Origin: Acidobacteriota bacterium
Lineage (GTDB): Bacteria; Acidobacteriota; Terriglobia; Acidiferrales; UBA7541
Direction of reading: 5' to 3'
Assembly: GCA_013289855.1 (NCBI GenBank)
Contig: JABCZD010000014.1
Location: forward strand, 54,131-118,130
DNA: 64,000 bases
This document shows, in pieces, positions 49,929-58,731 of the stretch. The notes beneath the pieces were generated by a model. It was given only the letters and a program-made list of their open reading frames with translations. It searched no databases and was not told the origin of the DNA. How positions within the stretch are numbered: position 1 is the first letter of the stretch; each line of letters begins with the position of its first letter. The position numbers and the translations under genes are program-made.

Positions 49929-50876
49929 ATGATCGAGCTGAAAAATGTCACGAAAGAATACGACCTGCCGCCCGGCCAGCCCGGACAATTGGTGGCCGCG
50001 GATCGCCTGACGCTGGATATTCCAGACGGCGAAGTTTTCGGCCTGGTCGGCCCCAACGGCGCGGGAAAATCCACCACCCTAAAAATGATTTGCGGCTTGT
50101 TGCTGCCCACCGCCGGCCACATCACCGTGAACGGCGTCGACGTGGAGACGCAACCCGAAGCCGCGCAGCAGCACATCGGCTACCTCGCCGATTTCTTCAG
50201 CGTCTACGACGAACTAAAAGTTTGGGAATACGTGGACTACTTCGCGCGCGCCTACAAATTGCCACCAGACAAAATTCCCGCGCGCGTACGCGAGGTGATC
50301 GCGCAAATGGGCCTGGAAACAAAATACGATTCCAATGTCGCCACCCTTTCGCGCGGCATGAAGCAGCGCTTGGGCATCGCCCGCGCGATCATCCATGATC
50401 CGCCACTGTTGGTGCTCGATGAACCGGCTTCCGGCCTCGACCCCAAAGCGCGCCTGGAACTGAAAGATCTGCTCCGCGCCATGCACCGCGCTGGGAAAAC
50501 CATCTTTATCACCTCGCACGTGCTTCCGGATCTGGAAGAAATTTGCACCAGCCTGGCCATTCTGGAAAAAGGCAAGCTGCTGCGCCACGGGAAAATCGCC
50601 GACGTGATGCGCAGCGCCGGGCAAACCCGCCGCGTGCGCATTCGCCTGGCGTCGCCGGAGTTCGCTCTGGAATCGTGGCTCTCCGCCCATCCTGGCGTCA
50701 GCGAAGTGCTGCACAGCGCCGGCGCCACGGAATTTATTTTTCCCGGCACCGACGCTGACCTCGCCGCATTAATTCGCGAAGCGGTTCTGGCTGGCGCAGC
50801 CATCTACAGCGTGGAAGAAAAAACCGATTCGCTCGAAGAACTTTTCGCGCGCCTCTCCACCGGCGAGGTGATGTGA
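49929..50876 (+). CDS. ABC transporter ATP-binding protein
   Basis: A 315-residue ATPase. Walker A is GPNGAGKSTTLKM near residue 40, the signature motif is LSRGMKQRLGIARA near 140, and Walker B with the catalytic glutamate is LLVLDEPASGLDP. The C-terminal extension (about 220-315) is the DrrA/CcmA-type accessory region. It drives the permease encoded directly downstream, which begins in the overlapping TGATG. The exported substrate is unknown. It lies directly after the asparaginase stop. Confidence 0.93.
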   Translation: MIELKNVTKEYDLPPGQPGQLVAADRLTLDIPDGEVFGLVGPNGAGKSTTLKMICGLLLPTAGHITVNGVDVETQPEAAQQHIGYLADFFSVYDELKVWEYVDYFARAYKLPPDKIPARVREVIAQMGLETKYDSNVATLSRGMKQRLGIARAIIHDPPLLVLDEPASGLDPKARLELKDLLRAMHRAGKTIFITSHVLPDLEEICTSLAILEKGKLLRHGKIADVMRSAGQTRRVRIRLASPEFALESWLSAHPGVSEVLHSAGATEFIFPGTDADLAALIREAVLAGAAIYSVEEKTDSLEELFARLSTGEVM

Positions 50877-52402
50877 TGTTTAGCAACCCCGAATTCTCCC
50901 GCAATGTCCGCTCGCAGCTTCGCCCCGGCAAAATGGCGACCTCCGCAGCCATCGCGGCCGCGCTTTCGTTCGTCGTTGTCTTCGCCTTGAACCACATCAC
51001 CACTCCCGCCGCCGGGCCCAATGGCTGGGGTTTCGGGCTTCTCCGTGGCTTATTCTGGTTGCAAGCGTTGATTCTCGCGGCCGGCGGCGGCATCGCCTGC
51101 GTCAACGCCATCTACAAAGAAAAAGAACAAAACACTTTTGACTTCCAGCGCGTTACGCGTCTCTCGCCGCTCGAACTCTCACTCGGCAAACTTTTCGGCG
51201 CTCCAATTTTTATGCATTTCCTGTGCCTTTGCTCCGCCCCCATCGTGATTTTCGCCGCGGCAAAAGGAGGGCAACAGTTCACCACGGTATTGGCGGCCTA
51301 CGTGGTGCTGTTCGTCGCTTCGGTGGCGTTTCATGCCCTGGCGTTGCTGCTCTCGCTGCTCACCGTGCGTGGCTCGCACACCTCCGCCATCATCGGCGTG
51401 CTGATACTTCTGTGGATGAGCGCCAACGCTTCCACGTTTCTCTCACCCTATTTGCACCTGGGCTCGCTCTCGCCGTTCTATGCTTCGGAAATCGCCGTTC
51501 AGGACCATTGGACGCTGGCTTCGTCGTCCTTTGATCAACCGGTGCGATTCCCGCTTGTCGTTATCGATTCGTTTTTCGGCCATGCCGTTCATCATTTCCC
51601 CGTGGTGATCATTCTGGATGTGCTGTTTCTCGCTTGGTTTCTTCTGGCGCTGGCGCGCAACATCAAACGCGACCCCACCCAGTACGAGTTGTATTCGCCG
51701 CTGCAATCCCTCGGCATCGTGCTTTTCGTCAACGTGGCCGTGCTGGGCTTCATTCGCTGGGATAGCGCAGGCCTCATGGACATCCAGGCCGCTCTCTTGA
51801 CCATCAACGGCGTCGTGCTTGGCAGCCTCGGCCTGGCGCAGCTGCGCAATCGCGATCGCACTCGGCGCATCCTGCGCACTCAGGAACAGGCGGCTCCTTC
51901 GTGGGTTAATCTCACCTGGCCTGCTCCTTTTCTCTTCGTGGCTGCGGTGGGAGCTGGCCTGCTCGTTTCCGTCGCGGCCAGCTTCGCCCACAGCTCGCTG
52001 ATGGAATGGAATCCGGCGTTCAGCGTCTTTCGCTCCCTGTTTTTCGCGGCGTGGATCATCAGAGACACGCAATTCCTGCAATGGATGGTGTTGCGCCGAG
52101 GCAAACGCGCGCTGCTCATGGGCGTGGTGTACTTGTCGGCTTTCTACGCCTGCGTGTTGATTGCGCTGAACGCCTTCGGCACCTTTCGCGAAGTTGAGAA
52201 TCTGCCATTCACGGCGTTTTTTCTACCGACGCCGATCTACTATCTCGATCACGCGGCGTGGGCTTTCCGCCCGGCGATTTGGGGCGCCGCATTCGTCGCC
52301 CAGTGGATCTTCATCGCGCTCTTTATTTACGCGCAACGCAACACCATCCTGGAACTGGCGCATCCAGCTACGTCCGAGCCGGTCCCCGTTGCCGCGGATT
52401 AA
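50876..52402 (+). CDS. ABC transporter permease (ABC-2 type)
   Basis: A 508-residue membrane protein with about 11-12 helices. MFSNPEFSRNVRSQLRPGKM is the cytoplasmic start, followed by MATSAAIAAALSFVVVFALN and further helices, including LAAYVVLFVASVAFHALALL and IIGVLILLWMSANASTFLS. Loops between helices are short. It is larger than typical ABC-2 permeases, and each half may carry a full set of helices. It starts in the overlapping TGATG after its ATPase gene. A family-1 repeat begins 16 bases after the stop. Confidence 0.85.
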   Translation: MFSNPEFSRNVRSQLRPGKMATSAAIAAALSFVVVFALNHITTPAAGPNGWGFGLLRGLFWLQALILAAGGGIACVNAIYKEKEQNTFDFQRVTRLSPLELSLGKLFGAPIFMHFLCLCSAPIVIFAAAKGGQQFTTVLAAYVVLFVASVAFHALALLLSLLTVRGSHTSAIIGVLILLWMSANASTFLSPYLHLGSLSPFYASEIAVQDHWTLASSSFDQPVRFPLVVIDSFFGHAVHHFPVVIILDVLFLAWFLLALARNIKRDPTQYELYSPLQSLGIVLFVNVAVLGFIRWDSAGLMDIQAALLTINGVVLGSLGLAQLRNRDRTRRILRTQEQAAPSWVNLTWPAPFLFVAAVGAGLLVSVAASFAHSSLMEWNPAFSVFRSLFFAAWIIRDTQFLQWMVLRRGKRALLMGVVYLSAFYACVLIALNAFGTFREVENLPFTAFFLPTPIYYLDHAAWAFRPAIWGAAFVAQWIFIALFIYAQRNTILELAHPATSEPVPVAAD

Positions 52403-52417
52403 AGCGGAAAGTCTTTT

Positions 52418-52441
52418 GTAGGGGCACGGCATGCCGTGCCC
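52418..52441. repeat. Palindromic intergenic repeat, family 1, copy 4
   Basis: GTAGG followed by the perfect palindrome shared with copies 1 and 3. As at 2552, it starts 16 bases after a stop codon. Confidence 0.9.
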
Positions 52442-52502
52442 GGGTTTTGCAACGGCGCTGGAAGCTATCGAGCAAATCGGCTTGGTTTTCTTTTCGAAGA
52501 GA

Positions 52503-53195
52503 CTACTCAGCTTTGCCGAGCGGCAAATAATACTGCGTACCCTTGACGGGATCCTGCAAGCGCCGTAGCAACTGCTGCAAATCCTCGCTGCGCTCCACGA
52601 AATCGATATCGGAAGTATTGATCACCAGCAAATCAGAAGCGGCATAACGATAAAAGAAATGTTCGTAAGCGCGTGCCACTTCTTCAATATATTCGAGAGA
52701 AATCTGCGTCTCATCCCTCGACGCTTTTTTGGCGATGCGCGCGCGTAGTACTTCCGGCTTGGCTTGCAGATAAATCACCAAGTCCGGCTCGGGAATGTCC
52801 GCGCTAAGCAGTTCGTAATAGCGTTCGTAGAGTTTTAGTTCTTCGTCGTCCAAATTCAAATTGGCGAAAATGCGGTCTTTCTCAAGTAAAAAATCCGAAA
52901 TCACCGGGCCCGGCGATTCCACCGCCAGAGCCTCGCGCAGACGTTTCTGCCGCTCCATCAGGAAATACATCTGCGCGCGCAGGGCGGCGCCGGGCTTCTC
53001 TTTGTAAAACTCCGCCAGAAAGGGATTGTCTTCGCAATCGTATACGCGGCGCGCGTGCAGCTTTTCAGCCAGTATTTTCGCCAGCGTGGTCTTGCCCACG
53101 CGCAGCGGCCCCTCGATGACGATAAAGCGCGGTGCTTGCACAGCCCGCTGAGGATCGCGCGCGCGTTTGGCCGAAGACGATTCGTGGGCAGCCAT
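52503..53195 (-). CDS. Deoxynucleoside kinase
   Basis: A 230-residue cytosolic enzyme. The P-loop is GPLRVGKT (residues 29-36), followed by DCEDNPFLAEFYKEKPGAAL, which contains the nucleoside-binding region. The DRIFANLNLDDEELKLYERY segment and PDLVIYLQAKPEVLRARIAK match the dNK/deoxyadenosine kinase family, and EARA-type lid residues follow. It phosphorylates deoxynucleosides for salvage, converging with a beta-propeller gene. The N-terminal 20 residues are an extension rich in basic residues. Confidence 0.9.
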   Translation of the reverse strand: MAAHESSSAKRARDPQRAVQAPRFIVIEGPLRVGKTTLAKILAEKLHARRVYDCEDNPFLAEFYKEKPGAALRAQMYFLMERQKRLREALAVESPGPVISDFLLEKDRIFANLNLDDEELKLYERYYELLSADIPEPDLVIYLQAKPEVLRARIAKKASRDETQISLEYIEEVARAYEHFFYRYAASDLLVINTSDIDFVERSEDLQQLLRRLQDPVKGTQYYLPLGKAE

Positions 53196-53234
53196 CGCGC
53201 GCGATTATAGCAGAGTCAATTTCTCCACGGGCCG

Positions 53235-54275
53235 CTACTTGCCGACCACCAGTAACACGAACGAGCCGGGCTTCATCTTGCCGCGCCGTTCGCCCGGAGC
53301 GGGAGGATCGAAATCCGCAGCCGGCAGAAAAATATTGTGCGTCTTCAAATCCAGTCCCATGGTCCGCGCACTTTTCTTTGTCGGCACATTTTCCACCACG
53401 GAATATTTATCCGGAGAATCTTCATGGACCACCGTCAGCGTACCTTCACCGTTCGAGGCAAACGCCAGTTGCGTGCCGGGATCGAAAGCGGTAGCGTCCA
53501 CGCCATCGCCAATCGTTGCGGTGGCCACGATCTTTCCGCTGTCCGCGTCCACGATCGGCATCATCTTTGCATCGCAACCAGCAAACAGCCGGCGATGCGC
53601 TAAATCCATGGCCAGACCCGACGGACCTTCCGCGGGTTTCAGCGGCCAGCGGTGCAGTTCTTTCAGCGTCTTGGCGTCAAATTGCACCAACTCCGAAGTG
53701 TCCTCGATGTTTACGTAAATACTTCCTTTGCCGTCGGCCACCGCGAACTCCGGTTTTCCGCCAAGGGCCAGCGTGCCCGCCACGGTGCCGTCAGCGGCAT
53801 TGAACGCGGTGGTGTCTTTGCTGGCGCCGTTGAGCGTGAACACGCGTTTCGTGACGCCGTCGTACACGATGGCGTCGGGATTTGTTCCGGTGTTCACCGT
53901 TCCCAACGTCTTCAGCGTTTTCAAATCGAAAATCGTCGCCGTGTTGGCGCGCCCATTGCTCGTAAATCCCCGGCCGAACTCCGGGGCGATGGCAATGCCG
54001 TGCACTCCCTGGGTATCGGGAATGTCGCCGGCCACCTCGTAGGTGTCGGCATCCAGCACCACCACGTGCGTGCCGCGCGAGACGTACACGCGCCGCGCCG
54101 CGCTATCCACCAGCAAATAATCCCAGCCCGTATCGCCGGCCACTGGAATCGTTTTGATCACGTGATATCCCGAAGGGCCGGCCGGCAAAGCCGAGAACAA
54201 ATATTGTGCCGCGAGCCCGCTCGTGGCGAAGGTCGCTACCGTTGCCAAGGCGCCAAAAAGTTTGCGATTCATCAT
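53235..54275 (-). CDS. Exported YncE-like beta-propeller protein
   Basis: A 346-residue protein. The ATG at 54275 follows GGAGAG and begins a signal peptide, LFGALATVATFATSGLAAQY. The mature part is a seven-bladed propeller of YVTN/YncE repeats; blades include DYLLVDSAARRVYVSRGTHV, EFGRGFTSNGRANTATIFDL and AHRRLFAGCDAKMMPIVDAD. Such proteins are periplasmic scaffolds or binders, and no enzymatic residues are evident. It is divergent from the ABC-2 exporter at 54459. Confidence 0.87.
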   Translation of the reverse strand: MMNRKLFGALATVATFATSGLAAQYLFSALPAGPSGYHVIKTIPVAGDTGWDYLLVDSAARRVYVSRGTHVVVLDADTYEVAGDIPDTQGVHGIAIAPEFGRGFTSNGRANTATIFDLKTLKTLGTVNTGTNPDAIVYDGVTKRVFTLNGASKDTTAFNAADGTVAGTLALGGKPEFAVADGKGSIYVNIEDTSELVQFDAKTLKELHRWPLKPAEGPSGLAMDLAHRRLFAGCDAKMMPIVDADSGKIVATATIGDGVDATAFDPGTQLAFASNGEGTLTVVHEDSPDKYSVVENVPTKKSARTMGLDLKTHNIFLPAADFDPPAPGERRGKMKPGSFVLLVVGK

Positions 54276-54458
54276 TCGCTTCTCTCCTGGAAACTGCTGC
54301 GCCTGCAAGTGTGGCAAGACGTCCTACAAATTTCAACTTGCAACGTGGCGGCACGTAGCCGTCGATGGGTGCGAATGAATCTCCTGTTCATCTGCGATGT
54401 TCACGGGGCAATCCGCGCCAGTCGAAAGTGATAGCGCATCGCAAGTACATCGGGAATA

Positions 54459-55409
54459 ATGATGACCCTTATGACGGCCGCCGACGCACCACTCGCGCTT
54501 AAAATCCGGCAGCTGCGCAAAGTCTATGAGCAACTGGTGGCCGTGGATTCCATCGATCTGGACGTTTACACCGGCGAGTGCTTCGGCCTGCTCGGACCGA
54601 ACGGCGCGGGAAAAACCACCACCATCGAAATTTGCGAAGGCTTGCTCGAGCCGGACGGCGGCACGGTGGAACTGCTTGGCCGCGATTGGCGCACGCAGGC
54701 CGGCGAACTCCGCCAGCTCCTCGGCATCCAGCTGCAGGAAACCACGTTCTCCGAAAAACTCACCGTTGCCGAAACACTGGCGCTCTTTCGCAGCTTTTAC
54801 CGCCGTAGCCTGGAAGTTCCCGAGCTGTTGCGCATGGTGCAGCTTGACGAAAAGCGCGACTCTCGCGTAGGCAAACTTTCCGGCGGACAGAAACAGCGAC
54901 TGGCTTTGGCCTGCGCTTTGATCGGCGATCCGCAATTTTTATTTCTCGATGAGCCGACCACGGGTCTTGATCCGCAAGCACGCCGCCAGTTGTGGGATCT
55001 GATCAACGAATTGAAGAGCAGCGGCCGAACGATTTTGCTGACGACGCACTACATGGACGAAGCGGAGAAACTTTGCGATCGCGTGGGCATTATGGACCGC
55101 GGTCGCGTCATCGCGCTGGATACGCCGCGGCAGTTGATTGCGTCGCTGGGCGTCGAGCAAATGGTCGAATACGCCACCGCAGGCGCCACGCTTGAGCCCG
55201 GCGTACTCGCAAAATTGCAGGGCGTGCGGGCCGTGAGTTCTCTGGGGAATCTCACGCAATTGCAGGTCGCGGAGCTGCACCAAACGCTTCCCGCGCTGCT
55301 CGATACCTTGGCCGAGCGCGGAATACCGCTCACCGAATTGCGCACGCATTCGGCGACTTTGGAAGACGTATTCGTATCTCTCACCGGACGGCACCTGCGC
55401 GATGAATAA
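54459..55409 (+). CDS. ABC-2 exporter ATP-binding protein
   Basis: A 316-residue ATPase. Walker A is GPNGAGKTTTIEI near residue 49, the signature is VGKLSGGQKQRLALACALIG, and Walker B is FLFLDEPTTGLDPQ. The H-loop follows in LLTTHYMDEAEKLCDRV. The last 90 residues are the DrrA-type accessory domain. It pairs with the permease at 55402, which overlaps it by eight bases. Substrate unknown; such pairs export antibiotics, lipids or glycans. Confidence 0.94.
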   Translation: MMTLMTAADAPLALKIRQLRKVYEQLVAVDSIDLDVYTGECFGLLGPNGAGKTTTIEICEGLLEPDGGTVELLGRDWRTQAGELRQLLGIQLQETTFSEKLTVAETLALFRSFYRRSLEVPELLRMVQLDEKRDSRVGKLSGGQKQRLALACALIGDPQFLFLDEPTTGLDPQARRQLWDLINELKSSGRTILLTTHYMDEAEKLCDRVGIMDRGRVIALDTPRQLIASLGVEQMVEYATAGATLEPGVLAKLQGVRAVSSLGNLTQLQVAELHQTLPALLDTLAERGIPLTELRTHSATLEDVFVSLTGRHLRDE

Positions 55410-56457
55410 TTCCTCTATCGCCGGGCATCCGCTCTATCAATTGACGAAAATTCGTTTTCTGGAATTCTGGCGGGAACCGGAAGCGGTGTTCTGGACACTG
55501 TTCTTTCCCATCCTGTTGGCCACCGGACTGGGCATCGCGTTTCGCAATCACGCGCCGGATGTTATCAAGATTGCGATTGTGGAAAGTGGGTCGAAGTCGC
55601 AAAGCGTTGCCAGCGCGGTGGCGAAAAATCCTGGGCTTTCCGCGGTGATCTGCGACGAGCAAACTGCACAACGCGCTTTGGCAACTGGCAAAGTGGCGCT
55701 GATCGTGATTCCGCTCTCATCCGACCAAGTGGTGTATCGTTTTGACGACACCAATCCCGATGGTCACGCGGCGCGCGCGCTCACCGATGACAGCGTGCAG
55801 CGCGCCGCCGGCCGCAGCGATCCAGTACAGGCCACCAACCAGTTCGAGACGGAAGCCGGCTCGCGCTATATCGATTTTCTCTTGCCCGGCTTGTTGGCCA
55901 TGAACATTATGGGCAACGGCATCTGGGGCGTGTGCTTCCCAATCATCGATGCGCGGCGGAAAAAACTTCTCAAGCGCATGGTGGCCTCGCCGATGTCGCG
56001 CACGCAATATCTGGCGTCGTTCCTGCTTTCGCGGTTGTTGTTTCTGGTTTTCGATATTTCGATTCTGGTGGGCTTCGGACATCTGGCGTTTGGTGTTCCC
56101 GTGCGTGGCACGCTCGCGGCCATTGTATTGATCTGCATCGTGGCGGCGCTTTCGTTCAGCGCCGTGGGGCTGTTGATTTCCGCACGGCTCAGCACCAACG
56201 AAGCGGCCAGCGGCGTGGCCAACGCCGTGATGCTGCCCATGTGGATTCTCAGCGGCGTATTTTTTTCTGCGCGCCGCTTTCCAGATGTTGTGCAGCCCAT
56301 CATTCACGCGTTGCCGCTCACCGCTGCGGTCGATGCGCTGCGTTCCGTGATGCTGGAAGGCGCGCCCGTAGTGTCGCTGGGCAGCGAACTGGCGGTACTG
56401 GGCGCGTGGCTGGCAGTGTCCTTTGTTCTGGCCGTACAACTGTTTCGTTGGAGATAA
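55402..56457 (+). CDS. ABC-2 exporter permease
   Basis: A 351-residue membrane protein of the ABC2_membrane_3 type. One N-terminal helix (EAVFWTLFFPILLATGLGIA) is followed by a large extracytoplasmic domain (about 50-150) and five helices, ending GSELAVLGAWLAVSFVLAVQ. YIDFLLPGLLAMNIMGNGIW and FDISILVGFGHLAFGVPVRG are typical. It is translated from an ATG overlapping the ATPase gene by eight bases. An APC transporter gene starts seven bases after its stop. Confidence 0.92.
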   Translation: MNNSSIAGHPLYQLTKIRFLEFWREPEAVFWTLFFPILLATGLGIAFRNHAPDVIKIAIVESGSKSQSVASAVAKNPGLSAVICDEQTAQRALATGKVALIVIPLSSDQVVYRFDDTNPDGHAARALTDDSVQRAAGRSDPVQATNQFETEAGSRYIDFLLPGLLAMNIMGNGIWGVCFPIIDARRKKLLKRMVASPMSRTQYLASFLLSRLLFLVFDISILVGFGHLAFGVPVRGTLAAIVLICIVAALSFSAVGLLISARLSTNEAASGVANAVMLPMWILSGVFFSARRFPDVVQPIIHALPLTAAVDALRSVMLEGAPVVSLGSELAVLGAWLAVSFVLAVQLFRWR

Positions 56458-56464
56458 CTCCGCT

Positions 56465-58399
56465 ATGAATATTCTGGATTTGGTGGTCGGCAAGCCGATC
56501 AGAACCAGCGAAGAGCGCGCCGAACAGATCGGCCCCGGCGCGGGCATCCCCATCTTTGGCTTGGATGCCTTGAGTTCCGCGGCATACGGCCCGGAAGCCG
56601 CGCTGAGCCTGCTGATCCCGCTGGGTCTATTAGGCGTGCAGTACATCATTCCGATCAGCGTCGCCATCATCATACTGCTGGTGATCGTTTATTTTTCCTA
56701 CCGGCAAACCATCGCGGCATATCCCTCGGGCGGTGGCTCTTACACCGTGGCGCGGTTTAATCTCGGCGCATTCCCCAGCCTGCTGGCGGCTGCGGCGCTT
56801 CTCGCGGATTACATTCTCACCGCCGCCGTGGGCATTTCCGCTGGAGTGGGCGCGCTGATCTCCGCGGTGCCATCGCTGGAGCCGCATACCGTGAGTTTGT
56901 GCGTTGCCATTCTCGTGCTCATCACCATTCTGAATCTGCGCGGCATGCGCGACGCCGGCACGATCTTCATGGTGCCAACGTATCTTTTCGTCGGCACACT
57001 TTTGATTACCATCGCGGGTGGAATTATCCGCGTTGCGCTCAGCCACGGCCACCCAGTTCCGGTTACGCCCTTGCCCCCTGCTCCGCAAGCCGCCACTCCG
57101 TTCGTGGGTTACGCCATGATCTGGCTGCTCGTCAAAGTATTTGCCAGTGGCTGCACCGCCCTCACCGGAGTCGAAGCCGTCAGCAATGGCGTAAAAGCGT
57201 TTCGCGAGCCCGGAGTAAAAAACGCGCAACGCACCCTCACCATAATTATTTTTCTACTGGCGATTCTCCTGGCCGGAATTTCCTATCTCGTGAAGGCCTA
57301 TGGCATCGTGGCCACCGATCCGGGGTTACCGGGATACCAGAGCTTGCTGTCCATGCTCATCGCTGCGGTTTTTGGTAGGGGCATTTTTTATTACGTAACC
57401 ATCGCTTCGATCCTGCTAGTGCTTTCTTTCTCCGCAAATACGGCGTTCGCGGATTTTCCCCGCCTCTGCCGCGCCGTCGCGCAAAATAATTATCTCCCCC
57501 ACGTCTTCGGCTATCGTGGCCGTCGCTTGGTCTATACCTACGGAATCATGGTGCTGGCGGTGTCCGCGGGATTCTTGCTGGTGGTCTTTCAAGGCGTTAC
57601 AGACCGGCTCATTCCGCTGTACGCCGTCGGCGCATTCTTGGCATTTACGCTTTCGCAAGCCGGGATGGTGCAGCACTGGCGGAAAAAGCGTGGCCCGCAC
57701 TGGCTGAAAAGCGCTCTCATCAACGGCCTCGGCGCTTTTGTTACCGGCATCACCGTGATCGTGGTTCTCGTCGCGAAATTTGTTCAGGGCGCGTGGATTA
57801 CGCTGCTCTTTGTTCCCGTGGTGCTGATGATCTTTCGCCGCGTGCGCCGGCATTATCACGAAGTCAGCGTGGAGACCAGTTGTCGCGTCCCCATGGTTCC
57901 CCGGCTCGGCCATGCGCCGCCCATCGTTGTCGTGCCGTTCGATCGCTGGAGCGCCATCACCAAACAAGCCCTGGAGTTTGCCTCCCGCCTTTCACCGGAA
58001 ATTATCGCTCTGCACGTCGAGCCCGGCGAGCATTCCGAATTGCTGCACGACGATTGGGAGCGCTACGTGATCAGCGCGTTTCGCGAGGTCAGTTGCGAGC
58101 CACCCAAGCTCGAGATCCTCCCGTCGCCCTATCGTTTCATTATCGTTCCGATTATTCAGTACATTCTCAAACTGTCTGAACAGAATCCGGACCGCAAGCT
58201 GATAGTGCTGGTTCCAGAACTGGTGGAATATCGCTGGTACGAATATTTTCTGCACAATCAGCGCGGACGCTTGCTCGAATGGCTGTTGCTCATGCGCGGC
58301 AACAAAAACATCTTCACCGTCTCGTCGCCATACTACCTTCCGGCGCGCGCGCAAAAAATCACTCTCGATGCGCCGCCTCACCAGCACATCACCGACTGA
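56465..58399 (+). CDS. APC-superfamily amino acid/cation permease
   Basis: A 644-residue transporter from ATG 56465. ERAEQIGPGAGIPIFGLDAL and SSAAYGPEAALSLLIPLG form the unwound first helix of the APC fold, and about 12 helices follow up to residue 440. The last 200 residues are a soluble cytoplasmic domain (APPIVVVPFDRWSAITKQAL onward) with a nucleotide-binding-like fold, as in KimA-type potassium transporters. It could import amino acids or K+. It is last in a run of three exporter-type genes and has its own clear start. Confidence 0.87.
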   Translation: MNILDLVVGKPIRTSEERAEQIGPGAGIPIFGLDALSSAAYGPEAALSLLIPLGLLGVQYIIPISVAIIILLVIVYFSYRQTIAAYPSGGGSYTVARFNLGAFPSLLAAAALLADYILTAAVGISAGVGALISAVPSLEPHTVSLCVAILVLITILNLRGMRDAGTIFMVPTYLFVGTLLITIAGGIIRVALSHGHPVPVTPLPPAPQAATPFVGYAMIWLLVKVFASGCTALTGVEAVSNGVKAFREPGVKNAQRTLTIIIFLLAILLAGISYLVKAYGIVATDPGLPGYQSLLSMLIAAVFGRGIFYYVTIASILLVLSFSANTAFADFPRLCRAVAQNNYLPHVFGYRGRRLVYTYGIMVLAVSAGFLLVVFQGVTDRLIPLYAVGAFLAFTLSQAGMVQHWRKKRGPHWLKSALINGLGAFVTGITVIVVLVAKFVQGAWITLLFVPVVLMIFRRVRRHYHEVSVETSCRVPMVPRLGHAPPIVVVPFDRWSAITKQALEFASRLSPEIIALHVEPGEHSELLHDDWERYVISAFREVSCEPPKLEILPSPYRFIIVPIIQYILKLSEQNPDRKLIVLVPELVEYRWYEYFLHNQRGRLLEWLLLMRGNKNIFTVSSPYYLPARAQKITLDAPPHQHITD

Positions 58400-58537
58400 A
58401 TTCTTTCGCAAAAAGTCGGCATACGGCTTTTCAGGAATATTCATCGGTGAATATCCCGATTCCCCGCGGGGATTTGTTCCGCGATGCTTTCCTCGGGAAT
58501 GTTCCGCCACGCATTTTGCGGACTTGGAGCAGCGGCG

Positions 58538-58672
58538 ATGATCAAGAAGGTAGCGGGCGGCTACAAAGTTCTCTCCGAAAAAGGGAAAAATCTCGGCGGC
58601 CCGTACAAAACAAAAAAGGAAGCGGTGATCCGGCTGAAGCAAGTCGAATATTTCAAGCACAAGAAAGCCTGA
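58538..58672 (+). CDS. Short basic conserved protein
   Basis: A 44-residue basic protein beginning MIKKVAGGYKVLSEKGKNLG, with GPYKTKKEAVIRLKQVEYFK and KHKKA at the end. Very short proteins of this kind with a GxYKTKxEAxxRLxQVExFKH pattern occur in many bacteria, sometimes near phage genes; the function is unknown. The frame is open a further 18 codons upstream without a plausible start. There is no operon partner. Confidence 0.6.
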   Translation: MIKKVAGGYKVLSEKGKNLGGPYKTKKEAVIRLKQVEYFKHKKA

Positions 58673-58731
58673 CTGTCATCGACTTTATGCAACAATGGCG
58701 CCGAGAGACGTCGCTTTAACGCGTTGCAAAC

